A stretch of DNA of 64,000 bases from Theropithecus gelada (taxonomy: Eukaryota; Chordata; Mammalia; Primates; Cercopithecidae), in the NCBI RefSeq assembly GCF_003255815.1, contig NC_037668.1, positions 86,597,783 to 86,661,782 of the forward strand. The letters are read 5' to 3'. Made by a program: the position numbers and the translations under genes. The notes below the pieces were generated by a model, which was not told where the DNA came from, did no database searches, and saw only the letters and a list, made by a program, of their open reading frames with translations. The first letter of the stretch is position 1. Every line of letters begins with the position of its first letter. Positions 32,076-43,635 of the stretch are shown in pieces.

Positions 32076-32439
32076 TGAACGTGTGTGGAAGGGAGCCACG
32101 CGCTTTATCGGGCTGCATCACATTGCATGCATTTTTAGTATATGTGTTCACATGCTGAGAGGCATGTGGGAATCCTGCTGGGTGAGTTGTAATGAGGGCG
32201 TTTTGAGTGGCTAGATGCATTTTTGCTGGTGAGTCCTGGCTCAAGGAGAGCACGAAAGGAAGCATACAAACCCATTGTGTGGGAGGCTAGTCACACGGTG
32301 TGAGGGCTGGTCCTTGAACAAACTATTGGGAAATGGGTCTATTAAGCTCTGGTGAAACTTTATTTTGCTGGGGGACCCCTAGGTTTTTCCATGACTATTT
32401 GATTTCCAAAGTATAATTCATTCCCCATTATTTAAAAAA

Positions 32440-32660
32440 AAAAGCAATATTTGTTTAGCACCCCTGTGTGCCAGGCATGGTGCTTGGTGCTTTACAATAT
32501 GTGACATCATTTAATTCTCACAAACCCTTGCCCATTAGTGCCACTGTTCAGCCCAGGAGACAGATTCAGGAAGGTCAGGCGATTTGCTCAAGATCGTTCA
32601 GCTGGTGTGGAGCAGTGCTGGGGTTCCTGCCCTGTGCTGTCCAACAGCAGGCCACACTGG
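32440..32660 (-). repeat. MIR
   Basis: TGTGTGCCAGGCATGGTGCT near 32465, CATTTAATTCTCACAAACCC near 32508, then GATTTGCTCAAGATCGTTCA. Confidence 0.85.
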
Positions 32661-33849
32661 CATTTTAAAGTTATTGGTGGGACATTCTGTCTTTTAATGT
32701 AGTTGTAAATTATCTCTAATTCATGAAATAGGATGACAGCATACTGATCCTGCCTCTCCTCTTTTAGAAAAAGAGAGGCATTATCTTTTCATTCCTGAGT
32801 AACTAAGATTCTTTGCCCCAGAGATAAAAATCTCCATTCCAGGTCACTCGTGTGTCATTGTCTGGAGGGTACAATTGCTACTCTTGCTCTCGCTTGGCCC
32901 TTTTTCTTCTTCTTTTCCTAAGGTACCTGGCCTCTTTCAAGACATCTTTCACTCCCCCATACCCATCACTATAGTATGAGGCTGCTGAGGTGGCACCAGC
33001 CACGGTAAGGAAGGCAGGGACCTGTGGCCTGGATGAGCCTGTAGTCAGACAGACCTGGTGTGTATGGAGTCTAGAGGGCCCTCTGAGGTTTGAGATAGAC
33101 CTAATAGTCTCCCAAAGACCCCTGGTCCCTGTGCCATCATAGAAGGGAAAAGATGTCCTCAGTGTCACTGGAGAACGTTTGGCCTCGGAGATAAGTATTT
33201 GGGCCACCAGCCCCCTTTAAGAATAGATAGCAATTATGAGTGTCTGGATGGACTTCATTTTTTGCACTGGGCAGATGGATTAACCAAACCTTCCAGAAGC
33301 AGAATGAATAACAAAGAAGAAAGTCTTTGCAAGTCTAGGTCTTGTCCTTTCACATCTCTTTTAAGGCGTGTGAAAGCAGCGAGCAGTGGGGAGGGAGATG
33401 GGTGGAATGGACATTTGTGAACGAGGAGAAATCCTGAGATGCTTGGTTGTGTGACCTGGGGTTGGGAAGCCACTCCACTTCACATCTGAGTCTCAATGTT
33501 CTCTCCTGCCATTTGGCAAAGGGAGTGCTTCCCCTCCCCTTCCCCTGCCCCAGACGGCTGCTGTGAGAATGAGACGAGAATGTGTTTAGGGTTTTGGAGT
33601 GGGGTCCGAACTCAGAGAAGGTGCTTAGGCCAAAGTTAAGAGGCCTGGGGTATACTCCAGACTCTGTCCTGAACTCTGTATCTCTTCTTTCCAGGGCTCC
33701 CTTTCTATAAAATGGGGGAATTAGGGTTACTTTTTTTTTTTCTCCCAATGATCACTTCTGATTCTAAATGCCATGATGCCATGACTGTTTTCTAGTAAGG
33801 ATTAGATGCAACTTTTAGGAGATAAATGGACCATTTAATAGTTACCTGT
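32661..33849. other. Non-coding, no feature recognised
   Basis: Several frames of 70-130 codons on both strands, none with a recognisable motif. A poly(T) run lies at 33731-33741. Confidence 0.45.
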
Positions 33850-33970
33850 TCAGTCATTCAACAAATATTTAATGAGGGCTTACTACATGTCAGCCACAGT
33901 GCTAGGTAATGGATAGAGTAACAAAACAGACATAGCCCCTGCCCTCATGGAACTTCTAGTCTAGTATAAA
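33850..33970 (-). repeat. L2 fragment
   Basis: GTCATTCAACAAATATTTAA near 33853, CATAGCCCCTGCCCTCATGG near 33931 and AACTTCTAGTCTAGT. Confidence 0.88.
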
Positions 33971-34554
33971 TAAGACTGTTTGGAAGAACTTCCTCATCTC
34001 AGATAGTTGAAGAAGTTCCAGGGCTCCAAGGGGAATGTCGCTAGTTAAAAGAACAATGTCAGGCATGTAATAGGTGCTCAAATATTTGTTAAATGAATAA
34101 ATCAGTACAAGCACCTGAAGGAAGCTCTTGCAGTGACCCTAGAGTTGGGAGCAGTTCTTTGGAGTCCAGAAAGACTGTGGGAGCTCTGGGAAAGGGTGTA
34201 TGTAATTGCTAAATAGTTTGTTTGTTGAGACACCTGTGGATGGGAGGATCTGCCCCTACCTGCCTGGTTCTCAAGGTGGCCACTTACTGGGAACAACGAT
34301 GGCTTCATTTGCCGGGTCTTTTCCCCAGAGGTGGAGCCCATACAGATGCTGGAACCCAAGTGGGGAAGGGAAAAGTGGCCAGGGAAAAATGCCAGTGTTG
34401 GTATGACATTTGGGCCAAGCCCAGAGGACCCTTAGAGATTGTGGGGTCTCATCTGTATCCTGTCAGAGGAGTAACTGAGGCCCAGATGGGATATGAGGCC
34501 ACAAATGAGTCGGCTCCAAGCCATGTCAGGAGGCTGGATGGGGAGGTGAAAAGA

Positions 34555-34725
34555 ACCTGGGCTTAGGAGTTGGAGAGTACTTGGGTTTGAAGGCTGTGGA
34601 TCCTTGGATAAATCACTTAATCTCTCTGAATCAGCTTTCTCATCTGTTGAAGAGATATCACAGTGGTGGCATCTGGAAGATGTCATGAGGTATAATGTGC
34701 CTTGGGTACCTAAAATCAGAACTCA
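34555..34725 (+). repeat. MIR
   Basis: AACCTGGGCTTAGGAGTTGG at 34555, TTGGATAAATCACTTAATCT near 34602 and CTTTCTCATCTGTTGAAG. Confidence 0.8.
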
Positions 34726-35004
34726 GGGCTAACTATAGACCTGATAATTGGTATTTATAATTGTTACATTATTAGGACCCAGGTCCTATTTCTGTGCAAT
34801 ATTGAAAGATAGCGATAAGAACAATTTCGAACAGAACTTACAAGTTTGTATAATCTTCATTATAAATGAAATAGCGAAACAATGCTGGGTAGATTTAGAG
34901 AGGCTTAACTCATTCATTAACCAGCTTAGATAGGCATTTTTTCCCCTTCTTTGGGATTGGTTTTCTCTTCTGTTAAATGGGGATAATTTTTATGCTTAAC
35001 CTCT

Positions 35005-35515
35005 TCTCATCCATCTATTAAACATATATTGGATGCCTATTAGGAGTCATAATATGCTTAGTGCTGAGGACACAGGAAGAGGACATAATTCCTGACCCTA
35101 AGGAGCTCATTACCTAGTGGGACACTATTAAACAGATACTTAGAACAGAGAATAGTATGTATAGAGCATGGTATGTAGCAGGGGCCTATTCCTGTCTGAG
35201 TGGACAAGGAGGCTTCCTAGAGGAAGTAACATTTAAAACTGAGGGCAGAAGGGCGAATAGGATTTAACCAAGTAAAAGTAAGAAAGGAAGTGGGGAGCTG
35301 GAAAGGGCATTCCAGGAAGAAGCAACTGCATGTGCAAAGGCCAGGAGGTCAGAGGGCACAGTGGACCTGATGATGTGGCTAGCTGAGCATGTCTGTGCAG
35401 TGTCAACTTTGTTGTGAACACAGTGGGAGGCTACTGGGAGACTTTAAGCAAGGGAGTTGAAGTATGATCACATTTGCATTTTAGAAAGAACACTCAGGGT
35501 TATATGCACTTGAGT
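35005..35515 (-). repeat. L2
   Basis: CTGACCCTAAGGAGCTCATT near 35092, GAAAGGGCATTCCAGGAAGA near 35301, GCATGTGCAAAGGCCAGGAG near 35328 and CACATTTGCATTTTAGAAAG near 35469. Confidence 0.93.
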
Positions 35516-35939
35516 GAAGTTTTATTATGGAGAACAGTTGGAACAAGTCGATTCTTTTCTCCTCCTCCATCATCCTCCTCTTTTCCCTGTCCACATAAAA
35601 TGGCTCACATAAGATAAAATAACCCACACAAGCATGCCTTGTGTAATGTCTGCCACATAGTAGGTGTCCAATTATCGTATAATTCCCCCCTTTTTAAATG
35701 TAGTTCCTGAAAGAGAAATCCCCTGGCATGAAGCACAAGTTGGGGCAAAAACAGTGAGGGTGTGGCTGTTTGTATTTTCTGGCTGGTGTTTGGGTATAGC
35801 TGACAGGATTTAGGTCAGAGGAAGTTCCCCAGACAGTTCAGCCTCAACCAGTCATCTGAGGTTTCAGAGAGGGCAGGTGAAGGTCCTAATATCCCCCCAT
35901 TTCAGGAGGCCACCCCTCCCCAGGATCCTGGTCTTGAAA

Positions 35940-36265
35940 ATGTACCAGACATGGGCCATTGAGTTAATTGTCTGGGTCGGCTTCCTCATCTGTAAAATGG
36001 GTATAAGGTTACCTGTATTGTCAGCCACATGGGGTGGTTGTAAGAAACAGAAAAGTGTGAACCACCACAAAATAGTATGATTACATTCATTAATGGCTAC
36101 CCTGGACTGGGCCTTGTTCTGTGAAGTAGATATTATCAATTATCCCTATTTTACAGATAGTGAAACCAAGGATCAGAGAGATCATGTGAATCACCCACAG
36201 GCACAGAATAAGTGGCTGTAGCCGGAGCGCTGGCATTTTAACCACAACACTGTGACACCGTGACT
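35940..36265. repeat. MIR pair: sense (35940-36065), antisense (36080-36265)
   Basis: Sense part: GGCTTCCTCATCTGTAAAAT near 35979. Antisense part: ATCCCTATTTTACAGATAGT near 36141 and AACCAAGGATCAGAGAGA. Confidence 0.75.
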
Positions 36266-36504
36266 TGTTCTCCCTTGAAAACCACCTCCTGCTCCCTGAG
36301 CTCTTAGCATGATGCAGGTACTCCAGAAATTAGTGTAGAAAGATGGAAGAAGGAAGGAAAGGGGCAGTGTTTGAAGTCTGAGAAGGTCTTTCCAGATGCC
36401 TCCCTACTCCTTACCCCACCAACTTAGGGTCTTCTCTCAGATGCACTCTGGGAAATGGCTCATGGCATCTTAAAATGACCTGTTACCTGTCCGACTCCTC
36501 ACCA

Positions 36505-36605
36505 GATGGGGACACCTGGGGTCAGGGACTGTGTCTGGTTTGCTTTGGTATCCCCAGAGTCTAGTACAATGGCTGGCACTCAAATATTTATGAATAAATT
36601 CCTCC
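36505..36605 (+). repeat. L2 fragment
   Basis: GGTCAGGGACTGTGTCTGGT near 36520 and CAATGGCTGGCACTCAAATA near 36568. Confidence 0.85.
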
Positions 36606-37019
36606 TGTCACTGTTTGAATTTTCTGCCCATGCTGTCCTCTTGGCCAAGAGGTCTAAAAGCAAAGGAGCTGGGACTTCTGGAAAGTCTTCCAAGGTCAGT
36701 GGGTGCATGTGTGAAGGAGGCCCAGCAAGAAGTCAGTGTGTCGCCCTGGGGCAAGCCTGCAGGATGGACCCAGAGGGCTGGGGTGGCCGGCTTCATCCAC
36801 CTCATTTTCCCCAGGGGACCCAGTGCTCACCGGCTGCACACAGACTCCATGTGTTGTGTTGCGTGAGGATCCCTAAGGATTTGCTGAGTGGCCCTAGGTG
36901 CTCAAGCCACTGTACCTGCAGGGTGGCTTGAGCTGGGCCCACCTGACTGATTGGCTGGTCAACAGGTGGCCTAAGAACGAGAACTAGCCTCCAGCACATT
37001 GAGCAACCGGCTTCCTTCC

Positions 37020-37500
37020 TCGCCCCCGGTCAGGAGCTGGGCCAGGGAAAGTGAAGAAACCTGTTTGGGGCCTCAGCAGGGTGGGCGTGGGTGGGGCCCT
37101 GCCGGGAAAAGAGGCACCTGGACCAGTTTCCTTTGCTACCGGACCGGATGCAGAGCCGGGACTCAGGTGGAGGCAGGAGAAATACGCACCCTGGGTGCAC
37201 CTGTAAGTCCTCCAGGACTACGTTGGTTTTGGCTATGACATGACCAGGGGCTCTGGGTCGGTGGTCACCGAACGTGGGGCTTCTGGCTGCTAAATCAGGA
37301 GAGTGAGCTGGCCGGGCGGCGGCGAATGAGTTGACGGGTGGAACTGGAAGAGGCTTTGGCGATCCAGCGGGCAAACGAAGGACACCGCGGGAAGGGGTGG
37401 TACCCGGAAACGCAGCTGGGCAGTCGCGCCGCTCCCTTGCCCTTGCCAGCGCGCTTTCTCTTCCTGGCCCCTGCGCCTCCTCCGGGCCCCGCGGTGGCGT
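37020..37500. other. CpG-rich block 1 (orphan)
   Basis: Elevated CpG density, strongest at 37310-37500 (GCGCCGCTCCCTTGCCC and flanks). No gene is recognised. The frames here change strand and register without a plausible protein. Confidence 0.55.
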
Positions 37501-37514
37501 GAAAGGCGCTCAGG

Positions 37515-37705
37515 ACAGACTTGTGTTTGAATCCAAGCTGTTCCACCCACACGCTTTTGTTCTTGGGCGAGTGACTTCTATCTGACCCAGAGTTTTCCCA
37601 GACGAAAGTGGGAAGACAGTGCCTACCCCAAAGCGTCGTGGGAATGAAAGTCAATGAAGTGACATAGGAAAGGTGCCTAGCATGTAGCAGGTGTTAAGCA
37701 AAGCG
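37515..37705 (+). repeat. MIR
   Basis: GACTTGTGTTTGAATCCAAG near 37518 and GGTGCCTAGCATGTAGCAGG near 37671. Confidence 0.75.
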
Positions 37706-38059
37706 GGGTTCCCTTTCCCTTTGTTTAGCCCCCAGATCTCACTCCTAGCCCTGAAGTCGCGCCCCAAAGGCAGCCCCAGGACGGCGGTGTCTGGAAGGCA
37801 GGAGGCCTGGCTTGGCAATAACTCATTTGAATAATTTGATCCTCAAATGGGATGGGGGCGAGTGGGTGGATTCTGAAGGCTGCCTTTGCAAGCGTTTCTG
37901 TGATCCTAGGAGGGAATTTCAATGCATTCTTCCATTCACATATTTATTTATTCACAGATTCCCATCAGGCGAAGGCCGCCTTTCCTGGCCTCCCCCACAG
38001 GCCCGCCAGCGATTCGTCCTTACAAGGCTAGCCTCCACGGGCTGCCCTCTGTGTAAATA

Positions 38060-38200
38060 AAGCCACAGACTTCCGCCTACAGGTCGCCGCGGGGGAGGCG
38101 GGAACTGGTGCTACCGCCGCTGCGCAGGCCTTGGGAGGCTGGGAACCGGCCACGCCCCAGCCCTCGCGCAGGGCCGGGGAGCCCCAAAAGGAGGACCAGG
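38060..38200. other. CpG-rich block 2 (orphan)
   Basis: GC-rich, CpG-dense sequence from about 38081 (CAGGTCGCCGCGGGGGAGG) to 38180. Confidence 0.55.
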
Positions 38201-38254
38201 AGGGAGAAACCAAGGCTCAGACAGTCTGAGTGCCCACCCATGAGCACCCTTCTC

Positions 38255-38420
38255 CTCTGATTACTCAACACGTGGTAGGCCCTAGACAGACAGCAGCCTG
38301 AATCTTCCCAGAAACCCTGCAAGGAGATTCCTTCTTCCTATTTTATAGAAGGGAGGCTGAGACTCGGCACGTTTAAACGGCTTGACCAAGGTCCTACAGG
38401 CAAAAAAAAGGTACAGCAAG
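38255..38420 (-). repeat. MIR fragment
   Basis: Degenerate antisense MIR: GGAGGCTGAGACTCGGCACG near 38352 and CTTGACCAAGGTCCTACAGG near 38381. Confidence 0.65.
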
Positions 38421-38779
38421 ATATTGTAACCCAATGCCTGGCTGCAAAACCCAGTCTTTCCCCATCCCACCTATCGTCACCGAGATTGTAAAACTCCTAA
38501 CGGGGAAGAATCAAATACATGTACAACGAGTTACAGGTTAACAGACAGATGGGAGCGGAAAAGGACATTCCAGCACTTCCTTGGGCGTGTCACACAGGGC
38601 AACTTCAACCACAGGCGAATTTTCCTGGGTGACAGTTTTACTCCTTTTTGCATGAAAAAGTACAGATCCTTATTAAAACAATAATTGATTAGACTATAAA
38701 ACTCTCAAAGTTATTTCGGATCAAAATTATTTGGGGCTGTTTCCACATCTTTTTTTCTCGATTGTGCAGAAATTCTTCA

Positions 38780-39230
38780 CATCGTGTGCACAGAAGGGCA
38801 AACTGAGACCCGGACGAGTCCCATTGAGCGCGAGAGGCAGAGCGGGGGATGGGAGAAGACTGAGATTTCTGGGCTCCGGCTTGGGGTGTTTCCGCTGGGT
38901 GGGGGCGCCTGTTTGCGAGTAGGTTTCCTCGGACAGCTACTGCTGATTTTTGTCGCTCAGCCAGCCAAGTGGGGGCAATTCTGAGTAATCGCAGGCAATC
39001 AGCGCGGCTGGGGTTAAAAGCGAAAGGGACTCGCGAGCGAGCGGCTGGGGAGGGCGGCGGGCACGGAGCCCAGACGCCGGCAAAGGCGGGGCGCCGCCGG
39101 GGTTCCCTCGGTGCGAGCGCGCGCGGCACTTCCTGCTCTTGCTCCTCCCCGCGGTCCTGCCGGCCGTTGTAAACTGGCGCTGCGGGCCACACCCCTGTTC
39201 CAGGCCCGCTAACCCACCCGCGGCCCCAGA
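38780..39230. promoter_or_regulatory. Orphan CpG island about 31.5 kb upstream of the JUN start
   Basis: CpG-dense from about 38815, peaking at 39000-39190, with an ETS-like CACTTCCTGCT at 39127 and GC boxes. It has the composition of a promoter island but no attached coding gene. It could be an alternative lncRNA promoter or a JUN enhancer. A 189-codon minus-strand frame through it reflects composition. Confidence 0.55.
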
Positions 39231-39384
39231 GCCCCAGCCTCAATCCCCAGTCCTCCAACAGTCCTCAATTCCTAGTCCGACCATAGGAACGCCAGCCAGA
39301 TCTGCAGCTCAGCTCCCTGAATTTCAGGTTCCAGAGACCTGGCCTCCTTCTTCCATGTAGGGGACAGTCAGGTTCTCTGGCCTG

Positions 39385-39945
39385 GGTTTTCTCAAAGAAT
39401 CCAGAGTTGAACTACCTTTCCACTCAGCAATCCCATTACTGGGTCTATACCCAAAGGAAAATAAATGGTTCTTCCAGAAAGACGCATGAATCCCTATGTT
39501 CATCAAAGCGCTATTCACAATAGCAAAAACTTGGAATCAACCCAGGTGCTTGTCAGTGGCGGATGGGAAAGAGAAAATATGGCACATATGCACCATGGAA
39601 TACTATGCAGCCATAAAAAGAATGAAATCATGTCCTTTGCAGCAACATGGATGCAGCTGGAGGCCATTATCCTAAGTGAACTAATCAGGAAAAGAAAATC
39701 AAATACCACATATCCTCACTTATAAGAGGGAGCTAAACAATGAGTACACATAGACATAAAGGTGGACATGATAGACACTAAGGACAGCTAGAGTTAGTGG
39801 GAGAGACAGCAAAGCAAGGGCTGGAAAATTGCCTCTTGGGTGCTATGCTCACCATCTGAGTGACAAGCTTAATTATACTCAAAACCTTAGCATTATACCT
39901 TTGTAACAAACCTGCACATGTACCCCCAATTATAAAATGGAAGTT
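39385..39945 (+). mobile_element. L1 3' end, 5'-truncated (older L1PB/L1PA type)
   Basis: CAGCAATCCCATTACTGGGT near 39426, GGAATACTATGCAGCCATAA near 39597, AACATGGATGCAGCTGGAGG near 39644 and AACAAACCTGCACATGTACC near 39905. No full ORF remains. Confidence 0.95.
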
Positions 39946-40270
39946 GGGACGGGTGCAGTGGCTCACTCTTGTAATCCCAGCGCTTTGGGAGGCAGAAGTG
40001 GGAGGATCGCTTGAGGCCAGGAGTTTGAGACCCATCTGGGCAATAAAGTGAGACCTCATCTCTACAAAAATTTAAAAATTAGCTAGGCATGGTGGCGTGC
40101 ACCTGTGGTCCCAGCGATATCAGAGGCTAAGACAGAAGGATTGCTTAAGCCTAGGAAGTCCAGGCTGCAGTGAGCCATGTTCCTGCTACTGAACTCCAGC
40201 CTAGGCAACAGAGTGAGACACTGTTTCAAAATAAAGTAAAATAAAAGTTGAAAAAAATATATAAAACAAA
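39946..40270 (+). mobile_element. Alu (old, AluJ/S), inserted at the L1 tail
   Basis: Full sense Alu starting just after the L1 3' end, with an A-rich tail containing AAAATAAAGT-type interruptions. Confidence 0.93.
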
Positions 40271-40284
40271 CAAAACAATGCACA

Positions 40285-40450
40285 CTTGACATTTGCTGAC
40301 TATATGGCCTTGGGAAAATTACTTAACCTCAGTCTCAGTTTCTGCATCTGTAAAATGTGAATTACTGACACTTACCTCATATAATTGTTGTGAGAAGTAA
40401 ATGTGTGCCTATCTGTAAAGGCCTAGGACATTAAGAAAAAACTAATTAAA
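40285..40450 (+). repeat. MIR
   Basis: CTCAGTCTCAGTTTCTGCAT near 40328, then CATCTGTAAAATGTGAATTA and TTGTTGTGAGAAGTAAATG. Confidence 0.88.
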
Positions 40451-40644
40451 TGCTATGTTTTGTTATTAGTGTTAGTTAGGGCTAGGTAGGAATCCTATTT
40501 AGGCCAATTAAGAACTGGATGACCAGGCAGGTGTACTTTCTTCAGTTTCCCCACCTGGAGAAAGGAGTTTATTACACTTTACATCACAGGGTGATGGTGA
40601 GGTCCCCATTATCCAGCAAGTCCACAAGTGATGATGTTTGCAAC

Positions 40645-40860
40645 TCTTACTATTTGCCAGCACTGTCTTAAGCATTTGACACTTATTAACTCATTTAGTT
40701 CTACAGTTACAGTATGAGAGAGGTATTAAGGGCATCCCATTTCACAAGTAGCAAATTGAGGAACAAAGAAGTTAAGTGACTTACCTAAGGTCACACAGCT
40801 ACTAAGTAGGATTTGAATATACAAAATTTGGTTCCTTATTCCATATTCTTAATTCCTGCA
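40645..40860 (-). repeat. MIR
   Basis: TTGCCAGCACTGTCTTAAGC near 40654, TTATTAACTCATTTAGTTCT near 40683 and CTAAGGTCACACAGCTACTA near 40785. Confidence 0.92.
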
Positions 40861-41275
40861 GGATGTTATCAGACAAAACGCTAGGAAATGGGAATGCAGC
40901 CAGGAATGATACTATACACAGCTGCCTCCTCAACAAAGGCAAGGGGTTCCTTTCTGAGCTTATTGGCATTCCTTATATATGATTAAGCATTGCATGCATA
41001 TGCTATATTTTATATAATAAGGTGGCTTGCACACCGTAGATATTCAAGATTGTTGGTTTCCCTCACTATATTTTTTTGGGGTCCAGTTACAAGTGCTTAC
41101 ATGGAATGTGGAGGGAGGTTAGGTTTTAAGTGATAGAGCAGTTGGTGTCTAATAGATGCTTCACATGCCTGAGTTCCCTCCTCTATGTACTTAGTGATCT
41201 TCCAGCTAAATAGAACAAAATGGTACAGGCTTAAGGTTCAGACCTTTTAACAATAATAATAATTACTTCTGCCTT

Positions 41276-41313
41276 TGCAGAGTAATTCTGCTTCTGCAGA
41301 ATTACTGTCTGCA
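41276..41313. repeat. Bipartite inverted repeat (hairpin)
   Basis: TGCAGA-GTAATTCTGC (41276-41291) pairs with GCAGAATTAC-TG-TCTGCA (41296-41313): 16 paired bases, a 4-nt loop and a 2-nt bulge. Confidence 0.93.
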
Positions 41314-41539
41314 CTGTGGGGTTCCCAGAACTGAGGGTAAATTTACTGTACTTATCACTTAATCATTTCCAAAACAGCTTATGACTATGGCATCTTTAGT
41401 CAAAGGCCCAGAATTCTCCTCCTACCCTCTCTCTTTGGAGTCCCTGTGATAATTTTTGCTGTAAATGGCTAAAGCTATTAAATATAGAGTGTACATCTTC
41501 CTGCCATGTAAATGTAAGCTGTCATTACATTCATTGCTT

Positions 41540-41557
41540 AAATGTTATGATTATTTC
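41540..41557. repeat. Target-site duplication, left copy
   Basis: 18-bp AAATGTTATGATTATTTC, identical to 41965-41982; it brackets the Alu that contains the assembly gap. Confidence 0.97.
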
Positions 41558-41964
41558 TTTTTTTTTTTTTTTTTTTTTTANNNNNNNNNNNNNNNNNNNN
41601 NNNNNNNNNNNNNNNNNNNNNNNNNNNNNNNNNNNNNNNNNNNNNNNNNNNNNNNNNNNNNNNNNNNNNNNNNNTTTTTTTTTTGAGACGGAGTCTCACT
41701 GTGTCTCCCAGTCTGGAGTGCAGTGGCCGGATCTCGGCTCACTGCAAGCTCCGCCCCCCGGGTTCACGCCATTCTCCCGCCTCAGCCTCCCAAGTAGCTG
41801 GGACTACAGGCGCCTGCTACCTCGCCTGGCTAGTTTTTTGTATTTTTAGTAGAGACGGGGTTTCACCATGTTAGCCAGGATAGTCTCGATCTCCTGACCT
41901 TGTGATCCACCCGCCTCGGCCTCCCAAAGTGCTGGGATTACAGGCTGAGCCACCGCGCCCGGCC
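41558..41964 (-). mobile_element. Young Alu (AluY, cercopithecid type) containing the gap
   Basis: Reverse AluY with intact 18-bp target-site duplications. The visible body (41675-41964) is close to AluY consensus and carries CTCGCCTGGCTAG and GCTGAGCC variants. The poly(T) tail is split by N bases, so its true length is unknown. Confidence 0.95.
41581..41674. other. Assembly gap (94 N)
   Basis: Run of N between T-rich flanks. It lies wholly within the tail of one Alu and hides no unique sequence on the evidence of the flanking duplications. Confidence 0.97.
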
Positions 41965-41982
41965 AAATGTTATGATTATTTC
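41965..41982. repeat. Target-site duplication, right copy
   Basis: Exact copy of 41540-41557. Confidence 0.97.
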
Positions 41983-42364
41983 AAACTTGGCTTTTGTATT
42001 TGAAGCCTTGAGTTAAATGTGGAAAGTAAGGGGGAAAATGTATAATGTTTAGAAATAAAAACGTGCAGTGGATAGATTTCCAAAGTAATAAAAAGCCACT
42101 TTAAATTTTAACAGATTTTAAATCTGTGTGGTTCCAGACAGCACACCTTAAATTCCCACCAAACATTGTGTCTCTATTCTGAGGGTCAGAACTGCCTTGA
42201 GGCAATTCAATGAACTCAACTGACAACAAAGAATTAAATCGCTAATTTATCCTTGTAAAAGAGATAGCCTGTGGACAACACTCAGCAGATGGTAGGTATT
42301 CACAAGTAAACTATTATGATTAGAGACAGGGATATGGAGAGAACAGTCAAAGACAGTATACTCA

Positions 42365-42590
42365 GCTGACATTTATTGAGCACCTACTATGTGGCAGTTG
42401 CTAGCCAATCCATTATTTCAAATAAACCTCACAATAAGCCTATGAGGAAAAGATCATATTATAGAAGAGGAAGCTGATACTCCAAGATGCTTGTTAACTT
42501 GCCCAGAAAGTGAGTGGCAAAGTTTGAGTTAGAAGAAGTTGAGTCTGACTTCAAGTTCAGTATCTGATTCACTGCACCTCTCTGCTTTTT
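42365..42590 (-). repeat. MIR
   Basis: ACATTTATTGAGCACCTACT near 42370, AAACCTCACAATAAGCCTAT near 42424 and the CTTGCCCAGAAAGTGAGTGG block near 42498. Confidence 0.92.
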
Positions 42591-43323
42591 CCCCCCATGC
42601 CCAGATGTCAGTTATTTTAGAGCTGGAGGTGAGGATCAGAGGGGACTTTAAGATCACCTCACCCAGAGTTTCTCTGCCTCTTTTATAATCCAAGTCACCC
42701 TAGATAAACACAAAAACCTTACATCGTCTTTTAATGAGTTTCAAATTCAAAATAAGCAAAATATCATGATTCAAAACGAATCAAAGCAAGGGGACGTTTT
42801 CGGTATTTTGTTTTGAAACAAAACAAATCTTTCCAGCGATTTTGTTTCCTGCTCCATGCCTCCACCAACCTCACTGGAGAGCTGGTGATCCTTTGCCCCC
42901 CTCCCCCTAGTCATTGACTTCCGAGGAAGTTGAACCCAGAGGGGACTGACTGATTAGCTTGTGACACAGTCAGCTCTTGAACTCAGGTCGGCCTGACTCC
43001 AGTGTGATATCTTTTCATACACACCCTGCTTACTTCTCAGCCTTGTCTCTTACTGAACCCCAGCTCACAGTCCACACTTTGGACTGACTTTATCACCTCC
43101 AGTTTCCAGAATGTGTCCTCCTCCTTCCTGGCCTTTGCTCAGGCTGTTCCTCTGCATGGAACACCCTCACTACCGCTCCTCCCCGCTTGTCTGGGGAGCC
43201 CCTGTTCACCAAGCTTCAGCTGAAATGCAGCTTCCCTTAGGAGCTTGTCTGGACTCCTGCCTATATCTAAATGAAGGGGACTGATTCCTTTTGCACACGT
43301 GCCCATGTACCCATGTAGAATTA

Positions 43324-43329
<6 letters not shown>

Positions 43330-43354
<25 letters not shown>

Positions 43355-43635
43355 GAGACGGAGGCTCGCTCTGTCGCTCAGACTGGAGTGCAGTGGCAGG
43401 ATCTCAGCTCACTGCAAGCTCTGCCTTCCGGGTTTACGCCATTCTCCTGCCTCAGCCTCCCGAGTAGCTGGGACTACAGGCGCCCGCCACCTCGCCCGGC
43501 TAGTTTTTTGTATTTTTTAGTAGAGACGGGGTTTCACCGTGTTAGCCAGGATGGTCTCGATCTCCTGACCTCGTGATCCGCCCGTCTCGGCCTCCCAAAG
43601 TGCTGGGATTACAGGCCTGAGCCACCGCGCCCGGC
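43330..43635 (-). mobile_element. Young AluY (cercopithecid type) with 14-bp TSD
   Basis: Reverse full-length Alu near consensus. TAGAATTATCTTTT at 43316-43329 recurs at 43636-43649. It carries CCACCTCGCCCGGCTAG and GGCCTGAGCC where human AluY has CCACCACGCCCGGCTAA and GGCGTGAGCC. Confidence 0.96.

Noticed and set aside
38689..39258. 189-codon minus-strand frame through the orphan CpG island
   Set aside because: No recognisable domain; arises from GC-rich sequence with few stops. The island itself is kept as a finding.
41465..41849. Frames across the N run
   Set aside because: They are translated through unknown bases and poly(T)/Alu sequence.
43299..43576. Alu-derived frames of 60-75 codons here and at 41683, 48883 and 60502
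   Set aside because: Typical Alu translations; no splice or expression evidence of exonisation.
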